64,000 nucleotides of DNA. It comes from a bacterium. GTDB lineage: Bacteria > CAIWAD01. Both the position numbers and the translations under genes were made by a program. Where the stretch lies: contig JAUIFJ010000016.1 of NCBI GenBank assembly GCA_030429345.1, positions 28,840 to 92,839 of the forward strand. The letters are read 5' to 3'. Below are positions 44,963-52,152 of the stretch, piece by piece (the first letter of the stretch is position 1; every line of letters starts with the position of its first letter). Under the pieces are notes generated by a model that did not search any database, had not been told where the DNA came from, and was given only the letters and a program-made list of their open reading frames with translations.

Positions 44963-46849
44963 TCAGTACCGGAATCCCGACCCGCCCGCCTCGCCCATCG
45001 CGCCGGAGGGATTCGTCCCCGGCGCTCCGCCCGGCGCCGGCAGGCCGCTGTTGCCCAGTGTGTTGATCCGGCAATCGATGTCTACAATGAGGTAGGCGGG
45101 TCCGCCGTTGCCCGGCGCTCCGTGTCCGCCGTTGCCGCCGTTGCCCCCGTCGCCGCCGTGGCCGCCCAATCCGGCGTCGTCCTGGCCGCTGGCTTCCCCG
45201 TATACACCGCCCGGGCCGCCTCTGCCTCCTTCGCCGCCGAGACCGCCTGCACCGCCGTCCCCGCCCGCTCCGCCGGGGCCGGAGAGCAGGGTGCAGAAGC
45301 GCAGGGTCGAGTTCTCGCAGGAATGGAAATAGGCGCTGAAGGCGCCCCCGCCGCTTTGGCCGCCCTGGCCACCGCTTCCTCCGGCACCGCTGCCGCCGCC
45401 GCCGCCGCCGGAACTGCCGTAGCTCGGGCAGCCGCTGACGCCGCCCCCGCCGCCCCCGCCTCCGCTGCCGGGCAAGCCGGGAAGGCCGTCTTCGCCGGAG
45501 ACGGGCCCAGCCGGCAGGAAGGACTCCGCCCAGATCCCGCTGCCCGGTGCGCCTTCGGAACCGTCGGTACCCGCTTCGCCGTCGGCGCCATCCAGGCCGT
45601 TGGCTGCCGTGCCGCCGCCCGTGCCGGATCCGTTCCCCTCGCCGTCCAGGCCAGGGTTCGTGCCCAGGCCGCCATTGCCGCCCGCGCCTCCGGGAAATGC
45701 CCCGGATCCCCCTGCGCCGCCCGCCGGCTGCAGGCAGCTCGCGCAGTCCGTGCTGCCGTTCTCGCAGCCCGGCATGCCGGGCTGTCCGGGTGCGCTCCCG
45801 TTTCCCGCTTCGCCCGCCTGGCCGGATGCGCCGGGCAGGCCGCCCAGGCTCTCCAGCACGCAGAACTGCACCTGGACCCACTCGCAGGCCACGAATTGTG
45901 CTCCATAGCGGCCGAGGCCGTGGGTCTCCGGCTGGAGGCCGTCGCCGACCAGGTGCAGGCCTTCCAGGAAAAGCGAGCTGCGCCCTTCCGCGTATACGGC
46001 CCGACCGCTCTGCAGCGAGCGGACCCTGCTGGGCCAGACCTGCCAGTCGCGCTGGCGGAAGTCGGGGGAGTAGCCGCCCAGCAGGCGGGCGTGATCCACC
46101 AGGACCAGGTCCTCCTGCCACTCGCCCTGGCAGAGGTATACATTCGGCGTCTCTTCCGTGACGCGAGCCAGTGCCTCCCCGATGCTGGCCAGGGGCAGGT
46201 CCCAGGAACCCGGATGCGCGTCGCTTCCGTTCGGTGAGACGCAAACTCCGTCCGGCAGCGGGTCGAGATAGGTCAGCACAAGGGGCAGCGCCTCGCTGTC
46301 CTGGCAGCCGTCGTTGACGGTCAGGGTCCAGTGGGACACGCCGGCTTCCAGCGGTGCTTCAAGCACCAGGGTCGGCCCGAAGCGGAGTTCCCCGTCCGCG
46401 TGTTCCCAGCGGAAGGAGAGCGTCTCGCCTTCGGGATCCCCGTCGGGATCGGCATGGAACACGAGCGGACTGAAGAAGTCCAGCACGGGATGCGTCTCTT
46501 CTGCGACACTGGCCACCGGGGCCAGGTTCTGGCTCACACGGAAATAGCGTTCTTCCTGCCCCCTGGGGCTGTATACGTAGTGCGTGCGCCCCTGGTCCTC
46601 GAAGAGCACGGGATCATTGACGGCGAGGAAGCCTTCCCAGGGTGAAGAGGAGGCGTAGATCGTGACGCAGGGACCGACGGAGGGCCAGTTCAGGTCCAGC
46701 CAGATGCCGAAGGGCTCGATCCGCAAGTCCTGGACTTCCCGCGGGCCGGATCGTCCGTGCTCCGTCGCCAGGGACTGCGCCGGGGAGAATGGGGACAGAA
46801 TGAACAGGCAAAGCACAAGGAATGAACCGCAAGGGGGACTGGCGGACAT
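44963..46849 (-). CDS. exported glycine-rich (PGRS/collagen-like) surface protein, copy 2
   Basis: The 628-residue protein repeats the layout of the protein at 42119-44080. It has a signal peptide (FLVLCLFILSPFSPAQS), a fibronectin-like domain (DLRIEPFGIWLDLNWPSVGP), an Ig-like domain (LSFRWEHADGE, WTLTVNDGCQDS), DPLPDGVCVSPNGSD, then a long GGxGG region with cysteine clusters (CENGSTDCASC). The tail contains GQDDAGLGGHGG and GGPAYLIV. GAGG lies seven bases before the ATG. The shared order shows duplication of the entire gene followed by divergence in the low-complexity part. Probably displayed at the cell surface. Confidence 0.82.
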   Translation of the reverse strand: MSASPPCGSFLVLCLFILSPFSPAQSLATEHGRSGPREVQDLRIEPFGIWLDLNWPSVGPCVTIYASSSPWEGFLAVNDPVLFEDQGRTHYVYSPRGQEERYFRVSQNLAPVASVAEETHPVLDFFSPLVFHADPDGDPEGETLSFRWEHADGELRFGPTLVLEAPLEAGVSHWTLTVNDGCQDSEALPLVLTYLDPLPDGVCVSPNGSDAHPGSWDLPLASIGEALARVTEETPNVYLCQGEWQEDLVLVDHARLLGGYSPDFRQRDWQVWPSRVRSLQSGRAVYAEGRSSLFLEGLHLVGDGLQPETHGLGRYGAQFVACEWVQVQFCVLESLGGLPGASGQAGEAGNGSAPGQPGMPGCENGSTDCASCLQPAGGAGGSGAFPGGAGGNGGLGTNPGLDGEGNGSGTGGGTAANGLDGADGEAGTDGSEGAPGSGIWAESFLPAGPVSGEDGLPGLPGSGGGGGGGGVSGCPSYGSSGGGGGGSGAGGSGGQGGQSGGGAFSAYFHSCENSTLRFCTLLSGPGGAGGDGGAGGLGGEGGRGGPGGVYGEASGQDDAGLGGHGGDGGNGGNGGHGAPGNGGPAYLIVDIDCRINTLGNSGLPAPGGAPGTNPSGAMGEAGGSGFRY

Positions 46850-46930
46850 GGGGGAACCTCGGATGACAGTGTGCGAATCGGTGCTGTGTCCGGCTATGGT
46901 AGGGAATAGCGGAGTATCGTGCCAGTTTGT

Positions 46931-47521
46931 TCAGAAAACGGAGGTGTTGTCCCTGCCTTTTTCCTCCAGGAAAGCCCTTGCCGCCCTCGGCCCTCTCAGG
47001 CGCAGGAAGCGGATTCCTTCCGGCGGGCCGGCCTCGAAGAGCCGGTGATACTTGCGATGCACGGGCAGCCAGGTCTTCAGCGCCCACCAGAGAATCGAGT
47101 CGCGTGTGATGAGTTTGGAGAACTGTTCGCGATTGCCTGTTCCGGGCCAGAGCTCCTCGCCGCTCCAGGCTCGGCTGAAGGCGCGCTTCAGGCTGCGGGC
47201 CATGGCCAGGGAAAAGGGCGTGTCCAGCCAGATCACCGTCTGGACACGCTCCCAGACGATTTCTCTCGTACGGGTGTAGTTGCCGTCGAGGATCCAGCGC
47301 TCTGCGGAAAGGGCATTGCGCAGCATCGGAAAGAACTCGCCGTCCGTAGACATTTTCCAGCCGGGTTTCCAGAAGAGGGCGTCCATCTCGATGTGCTCGC
47401 TGCCAAGCCGCGCGGACAGTTCCCGGGCAAAGGTGGTTTTGCCGCTGCCGCTGCTTCCGAGTACCTGGACACGATCGAGCGGCAGCAGGCGAGAGGCGGG
47501 ATCGTCGTGCGGCTGTGACAC
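46931..47521 (-). CDS. P-loop NTPase, adenylate-kinase/topology-modulation (FlaR-like) family
   Basis: The frame is open much further upstream, but the GTG at 47521 sits two bases after the TAG of the upstream gene and matches the family length (196 residues). Walker A GSSGSGKT is at about 22-29, followed by FARELSARLGSEHIEMDALFWKPGW, then RWILDGNYTRTREIVWERVQTVIWLDTPF, the typical substrate-binding and Walker B region of topology-modulation/FlaR-like proteins. These resemble nucleotide or shikimate kinases, but their substrate is unknown. It is likely translationally coupled to the DUF1579-like gene. Confidence 0.82.
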   Translation of the reverse strand: MSQPHDDPASRLLPLDRVQVLGSSGSGKTTFARELSARLGSEHIEMDALFWKPGWKMSTDGEFFPMLRNALSAERWILDGNYTRTREIVWERVQTVIWLDTPFSLAMARSLKRAFSRAWSGEELWPGTGNREQFSKLITRDSILWWALKTWLPVHRKYHRLFEAGPPEGIRFLRLRGPRAARAFLEEKGRDNTSVF

Positions 47522-47523
47522 CT

Positions 47524-48057
47524 CTAGCGGAAGCGGACTTCGGCGTCCGGCGTCTCGCGGTAGTCGATGCTGTGTCCGGGCACCCATTCGCCGTCCTTCA
47601 GATAGCGACTGCTGCTGCGCCAGACGCCCGGCTCGACTTCCTCGCCGATGGACTCGACCTTCGTGATGCCGTTCTCGTTGCCGATCACGTCCTCGAGGCT
47701 GATCATTTTCCCGTCCTCGATCCGCGTGACGCCCTTTGTCATGAAGCCCGCCGTCGTGAAGTAGTAGTAGACGATGGCGTCGCTTTCCTTGTCGTAGAAC
47801 AGCATCGATTCGCCGCCGTAGTCGCCGTGGTTGATCGAATGGCGGATGCGCACCGCCTGGCCGTTGAGTGCCCGTTCGATGGTCATTACGTCGATCTTGG
47901 GGTTCTCGGGAGTGGAATCGGCGAATTCGCCGGACCAGGTGCGGCCGATGAAGGGTTCGAAAGCGGACAGGTGCTCGTTCAGCACGGCGGCCTCCTTGGC
48001 GCTCAGGCTTCCGGCCAGCAGGCAAAGAGCCAGGGCCAGGCGGATCACGGGTTGCAT
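47524..48057 (-). CDS. exported DUF1579-like/lipocalin-like protein
   Basis: ATG 48057 has AAAGGAG six bases upstream and yields a signal peptide (RLALALCLLAGSLSA). The 177-residue product has a pattern shared with DUF1579 and related nitrobindin-like barrels: FIGRTWSGEF, GQAVRIRHSINHGDYGGESMLFYD, YYYFTTAGFMTKG and WVPGHSIDYRETPDAEVRFR. Role unknown; small-molecule binding in the periplasm is plausible from the fold. It overlaps the control region of the downstream P-loop gene and is divergent from the RlmC-like gene, with only 61 bases between starts. Confidence 0.75.
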   Translation of the reverse strand: MQPVIRLALALCLLAGSLSAKEAAVLNEHLSAFEPFIGRTWSGEFADSTPENPKIDVMTIERALNGQAVRIRHSINHGDYGGESMLFYDKESDAIVYYYFTTAGFMTKGVTRIEDGKMISLEDVIGNENGITKVESIGEEVEPGVWRSSSRYLKDGEWVPGHSIDYRETPDAEVRFR

Positions 48058-48118
48058 GGGCTCTCCTTTTGCGGACAAGTTGGCACATTGGTCCATCTGG
48101 ATCACCTGGAGAGTGCCC

Positions 48119-49267
48119 GTGAAGAAACGGAATGCCGATTGCCTCCATTGCGCCGCCAATCCATGGAAGGCGCTGCCTCTGCATGAGCAGCATGCCCGCA
48201 AGGTGGAGCAGCTTCGGGCGGCCTTTGCGGGGCTGCCGGTCGAGGTTCCGGAGAAGATCCGTGCGTCTCCGCTGCGGGAGGGATTTCGCGCGAGCATCAA
48301 GCTGGTCGCCGGCAGCGAACGGGGCAGGCCCATGCTCGGGCTCTACGAACCCGGGAGCCATCGACCGCTGGATGCCTCCCTGTGTCCCGAACACAGCCCC
48401 CTGTTGCAGGCTGTCATGCAAGCCTTCCTGCGCCTCTGGTCCCCGGACACCCTGCCCCCCTGGCGCGAAGCCTCGCGACGCGGAGTGCTGAAACACCTGG
48501 TCTGTCGCGCTCCCGGCGCAGAGGCCCTTGCCGCCCTGGTACTCGCCTTGCCTGCCGATTCTCCAGAACCTGCCGTCGAGGCGGCCAGGAGCCTGGCGCG
48601 CCGCCTGCATGAGGGCGTCGAAGGACTCGCGGGAGTCGATCTGGTATACAATCCTGCCAAAGGCAACCGTGTACTCGGGGGAAGCGTCGAGCATGTCTGC
48701 GGAGCGGATATCGTTGAACACGCCTGGCTGGAAGCGCCCGTGGCGCACAACAGCCTCGCCTTCATGCAGGCCAATCCCGGCGTATACCGTGAGATCCTGC
48801 GGGAGGCACGACGACGGATCACGGCGGATGGACGGACACGCCTGGCGGATCTCTATTGCGGCAACGGCTCGATCGGCTTGAGCCTTGCGGAACCGGAAGG
48901 CGAACTGCTGCTCGTGGAACGGGATCCGGCGGGGGCGGTCCTTCTGTCGCACGCGGAAGGCCGCCCGGGTGTGACAACGGCGGTTGCGCCGGCGGAGAAT
49001 AGCCTGCAGTTGCTGGAAGACTGGAGTCCGCGGGTCCTGGTGGTCAATCCGCCGCGGAAAGGCATGGATAGCACAGTGGTCCAGTGGATCCGTGATCGCG
49101 GGCCGGGCGAGGTGTTCTACCTGAGCTGCAATCCGGCCAGCCTGGCAAGGGACCTGAAAGGGCTGCTGGAAGGCTACCGGGTGGTGCACTTGAGCGCCTG
49201 GGACATGATTCCGGACAGCCCGCACCTGGAGTGCCTGGTGCAGCTGCGCCGGAATCATTCCGTGTGA
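48119..49267 (+). CDS. RlmC/TrmA-family 23S rRNA (uracil-5-)-methyltransferase
   Basis: The 382-residue enzyme has the length of RlmC (m5U747 of 23S rRNA). Its N-terminus carries a CxxC (DCLHC) and PLHEQHARKVEQL, as in RlmC, rather than the TRAM domain of RlmD. The C-terminal half holds the SAM motif DLYCGNGSIGLSLA (about 243-256), VVNPPRKGMD (about 306-315) and the catalytic YLSCNPASLARDL, with the nucleophile at about Cys 337. GTG 48119 has GGAG eight bases upstream; a GTG two codons earlier is also possible. The specific target position is inferred from length and N-terminus only. Confidence 0.85.
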   Translation: MKKRNADCLHCAANPWKALPLHEQHARKVEQLRAAFAGLPVEVPEKIRASPLREGFRASIKLVAGSERGRPMLGLYEPGSHRPLDASLCPEHSPLLQAVMQAFLRLWSPDTLPPWREASRRGVLKHLVCRAPGAEALAALVLALPADSPEPAVEAARSLARRLHEGVEGLAGVDLVYNPAKGNRVLGGSVEHVCGADIVEHAWLEAPVAHNSLAFMQANPGVYREILREARRRITADGRTRLADLYCGNGSIGLSLAEPEGELLLVERDPAGAVLLSHAEGRPGVTTAVAPAENSLQLLEDWSPRVLVVNPPRKGMDSTVVQWIRDRGPGEVFYLSCNPASLARDLKGLLEGYRVVHLSAWDMIPDSPHLECLVQLRRNHSV

Positions 49268-49369
49268 TACGCTTTCTGTCGTCCGGGAACATCCCCGTGC
49301 CGAGAACGCTAGCATAGGGCAGGAGGCAAAAGCCTCGAGTTCGCTCAACCCCGAAAGGAAAACCCTGCT

Positions 49370-49780
49370 ATGAAGACCTTATCCGCACTTATCCTGCTTG
49401 CAATCACGATTCCCTTGACCATCGCGATGGCCGGGATCCGTGTCGTCGACCAGCAGATCTGCACCTCGGTCGTCGACCGGGTGCCCCAGGGCAGCGACTC
49501 GACCTTCCAGGCCGGCCTGGAAGGGTTGACCTGCTTCACAAAGGTCTCACAGGCCGAAGCGCCCACCACGATCACACATGTCTGGCTGCACGGGGACAAG
49601 GAAATGGCCCGCGTGCCATTGAACATCGGCGCGTCCAGCTGGCGCACCTGGAGCACGAAGAAGCTTCAGCTCCACTGGACCGGGGAGTGGACCGTCGAGG
49701 TCCGGGACGCGGAGGACAAGCTGCTCTCCACGAGGCGCTTTCGTGTCACGGGAGCAGAAGGTGCCGCCGGCTCCAATTAG
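49370..49780 (+). CDS. exported DUF2914-like protein
   Basis: The 136-residue protein has a signal peptide (TLSALILLAITIPLTIAMA) and a compact beta domain matching DUF2914: TCFTKVSQAEAPTTITHVWLHGDKEMARVPL, SWRTWSTKKL and GEWTVEVRDAEDKLLSTRRFRV. In this family the domain is often next to or fused with membrane or sorting modules and its role is unknown. It stands alone here, convergent with the gene at 49790-51142, leaving nine bases between stops. Confidence 0.8.
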   Translation: MKTLSALILLAITIPLTIAMAGIRVVDQQICTSVVDRVPQGSDSTFQAGLEGLTCFTKVSQAEAPTTITHVWLHGDKEMARVPLNIGASSWRTWSTKKLQLHWTGEWTVEVRDAEDKLLSTRRFRVTGAEGAAGSN

Positions 49781-49789
49781 CCGGATCGG

Positions 49790-51142
49790 CTAGGGCAGCG
49801 CTTCGGTCAGGGCGATCACACGGTAGATGTACCCCGAGCGATCGGCGGGAAGGACTTCACTGTAGCCGGTGTCGACTTGTTCTGACATGGTCGCCCAGGC
49901 ATAGCCGACCGCTTCCGTGGCGGCGGCGCGCTCGACGCGGTAGCCTGTCACACAGTCCAGCTCGTTCCAGTCCAGCTGGACCATGTCGTCCACGATGGTG
50001 ATCTCGAGGACGGGATCCGGGATCTCGATCAGGCCCGGGTAGAAGGCGATAAGGGCTTCGATGTCACTGCCGGGAACCTGACTTGCCGTATTGCAGGTGG
50101 CAGTGCTCAGATCGACCAGTCGAACGTACCGTGCCTCACAGAAGCCGCTGCCGGCAAGGTCAAAGAAACTGTCGCCGCTTCCCGTCCCCAGATATGCCCA
50201 GGGTCCCCCCGGACTCTGGGCTACGTAGACTTCAAAGGGCTCATCCACTCCGCCGCTGACGCTGCCGATCTCAAGAACCTCGAAATCGACGCCAGGTCCA
50301 TCCGTGATGGATTCCTGGTCCGGACCCATATCCAGGATCAAGGTGCTGCTGTCCGGATTCGCGGAACAGTATCCGCCCATGGAAAGATACCAGCCGTCAG
50401 GTGCGCCCAGGGCCGCCAGGGGATCATCCTGGATGTTCCCGACATTTCCCTGATTGATATTCGCGCTGACCACAGAGTCTGCAAAAGCGTCGGCATTGCT
50501 GTCCAGCGAGGGTGTCACAAAAAGATTATCGAAGGATATGCTGTTCATGGCACGCACCCAGTATCCGATGTGCCCTGGGGCATATCCTGCCAGTTCGGCA
50601 TCGAACAGAACGGACTCATCGAGTGAGATCAGGACGTTCTGGCCCTCGACCCGAAGAAGCAGCTCCTGATCGATGCCCTGGGAGTAGGAGTGGGTTGTCA
50701 CACTGTCCACGGTCGTCCATGCGGTATCCTCGGCGGCCTGCAGAAAAGCTCCCTGGTGCAGATCATTCGAGAAAATGACCCGGTATCCTGAGGCAACATC
50801 GAACGTGCTGTCAGCCCCGAAGAGGATTCCCCATTGATCATTGTCGTTTGGATTGACCACGACACTGAGTTCGAAATCCTGCCAGCAATCCGTTTCCAAC
50901 AGGAGTGAACTGCCACCCCAGTCCGGGTAGATCCCGTGGTAGATGTTGGAGGTTTCCCTTAACCTCCCATTTACATTGATAAACCAGTTGGATGGCCCAC
51001 TTGTCGCGCCCGGAGTGTCATAGACCGAGTAGGCGTCCAGCTGCTCCTCGATCTGGTAGGAGTGAAAGAAGTTCCCCGAATCGCACTGGGCCAGGGCCTG
51101 GCCGGTGCACAGAAGTATGCTTGCAATCAGAATGCGTGTCAT
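49790..51142 (-). CDS. exported protein with concanavalin-like and discoidin-like domains
   Basis: ATG 51142, with AGAGG upstream, gives a signal peptide (ILIASILLCTGQALA). The first half of the 450-residue protein resembles family-16/DUF1080-type jelly-rolls (WQDFELSVVVNPNDNDQWGILFG ... GYRVIFSNDLHQGAFLQ ... DQELLLRVEGQNVLISLDESVLFD). A second domain (about 210-370) contains DPLAALGAPDGW and STLILDMGPDQES, as in discoidin-like carbohydrate-binding modules. The tail is fibronectin-like (MVQLDWNELDCVTGYRVERA). It probably binds or processes extracellular polysaccharide. No catalytic residues are identifiable. Confidence 0.74.
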   Translation of the reverse strand: MTRILIASILLCTGQALAQCDSGNFFHSYQIEEQLDAYSVYDTPGATSGPSNWFINVNGRLRETSNIYHGIYPDWGGSSLLLETDCWQDFELSVVVNPNDNDQWGILFGADSTFDVASGYRVIFSNDLHQGAFLQAAEDTAWTTVDSVTTHSYSQGIDQELLLRVEGQNVLISLDESVLFDAELAGYAPGHIGYWVRAMNSISFDNLFVTPSLDSNADAFADSVVSANINQGNVGNIQDDPLAALGAPDGWYLSMGGYCSANPDSSTLILDMGPDQESITDGPGVDFEVLEIGSVSGGVDEPFEVYVAQSPGGPWAYLGTGSGDSFFDLAGSGFCEARYVRLVDLSTATCNTASQVPGSDIEALIAFYPGLIEIPDPVLEITIVDDMVQLDWNELDCVTGYRVERAAATEAVGYAWATMSEQVDTGYSEVLPADRSGYIYRVIALTEALP

Positions 51143-51285
51143 GAGGATCCTCTCTATGTTGCCAGAGGATCGTGAATTCTTGCCATGATTGGCAAGTCCA
51201 AAACAACCCCGGAAGATTCCTGTCATCGGGAACCCCGACCTGCCGCAAGCCGTAATCAGTGAATCACTCCCAACCCCGAGGTTCC

Positions 51286-51975
51286 ATGAATCGATCGATC
51301 GCTCTTTCGGGCCTGCTTTCCATCCTGCTTCTCTGTGCCGCAGCCCAGGCCCAGGGAATGGGAAACCGGTTGCTGGCCGACTTCACCGCTCCGGATGACA
51401 GCCTGTCGACTCTTGTCTACAAGATGGACGGCAAGGAGACCCTCAACGACGCCTGCCCGGTGCGCAAGGTGCGCCTCAATCGCAAGATGGGGGCGGCCTA
51501 TGTCAACGACCGCCCCGTCGGCTTCTGCTGACGCCCTTGCGCGAAGGTCTTCGTGCAGCAACCGGATCTGTTTCTGGATCAGCTGGGAATCGAACTTCCC
51601 TGCATCGTCGATGAAAGCCGCATGGCGCAGCTGGATGCGGAGCATCGGGTCTTCATCAACTACGAAGCCTATTACTGTGCGGATGATCGGTCGCGGAAGA
51701 AATTCAGCCGCAAGCCGTGGAAGTACCTCGACGAAGTGACCGACCCGGTGAGCAAGCGTCGCTTTCACCCGGACAAACGTTCGCCGGAGGCTGAGCACGC
51801 AGGCAGGCGCTTTTTCTTCCAGTCGGAAGGGAATCGTGAAGCCTTCCTGGGGATGGCCGACTCCCTGGCTGTTCCCGTCGTTCCGCACGCGGGCATGGCC
51901 TGGTACCAGGCGATCATGGACGAGTTTCTGCCTATGGAGGAGTGCGAAGAGGAAGGGCACTCTTCCATGCACTGA
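51286..51975 (+). CDS. candidate selenoprotein: exported TRASH/YHS-like metal-binding protein with in-frame TGA
   Basis: ATG 51286 gives a signal peptide (IALSGLLSILLLCAAAQA). The frame meets TGA at 51529-51531 (codon 82) and continues to the TGA at 51973-51975, 229 codons in all. Around it the protein reads CPV at 57-59, then VNDRPVGFC(81)-TGA(82)-RPC(85)AKVF. C57, C81 and C85 fit the TRASH spacing C-x(about 19-23)-C-x3-C. Relatives typically read GFCC..C, so the TGA stands in a cysteine position. A second YHS-like repeat follows (NYEAYYCADDRSRKKF, RRFFFQSEGNREAF). A SECIS-like hairpin starts six bases after the TGA. If selenocysteine is not inserted, the gene is a nonsense mutant or holds a one-base error (TGC to TGA). 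A strong terminator follows. Confidence 0.7.
51529..51558 (+). promoter_or_regulatory. TGA codon with bacterial SECIS-like hairpin
   Basis: After TGA (51529-51531), bases 51538-51544 (TGCGCGA) pair with 51551-51557 (TCGTGCA), one G-U pair included; a further T-G pair can extend the stem. The six-base apical loop 51545-51550 is AGGTCT. In the E. coli fdhF SECIS the apical loop is also AGGUCU, and its GGU is read by SelB. Fourteen bases separate the TGA from the first loop G, slightly shorter than in fdhF. I see no obvious bulged U in the upper stem. Confidence 0.6.
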
Positions 51976-52004
51976 CAGTCCGAATCTTCCCGGCACATAC
52001 CGCA

Positions 52005-52041
52005 GCCCTGCACGCCGACTCAGCGCGTGCGGGGCTTTTTT
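52005..52041 (+). terminator. rho-independent terminator of the candidate selenoprotein gene
   Basis: GCCCTGCACGC/GCGTGCGGGGC form an 11-bp stem (one T-G pair) with a 9-base loop, followed by six T. It lies 29 bases after the final stop, supporting that transcription normally spans the internal TGA. Confidence 0.9.
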
Positions 52042-52054
52042 CCGCGCCCCGGAT

Positions 52055-52138
52055 CGCTGAAACTGTCCAGAATCATGGAAGGAGTGTTAGCGATTTTTTT
52101 GGCAATAAAGCTGTGCACTGTGAGTAGGAGCGTGCAGA
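52055..52138 (+). repeat. 84-bp direct repeat, copy 1
   Basis: It begins CGCTGAAACTGTCCAGAAT and ends AGTAGGAGCGTGCAGA. Its last 38-39 bases are identical to copy 2 at 54192-54275, and only about seven or eight of the 84 positions differ overall. It lies just beyond the 3' end of the cytochrome gene. Confidence 0.93.
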
Positions 52139-52152
52139 CCGTGCAAATGAAG

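Noticed and set aside
46931..49348. An 805-codon minus-strand open frame
   Set aside because: Only its last 197 codons form a real P-loop protein; the rest is antisense to the RlmC-like gene or overlaps the DUF1579-like gene in another frame.
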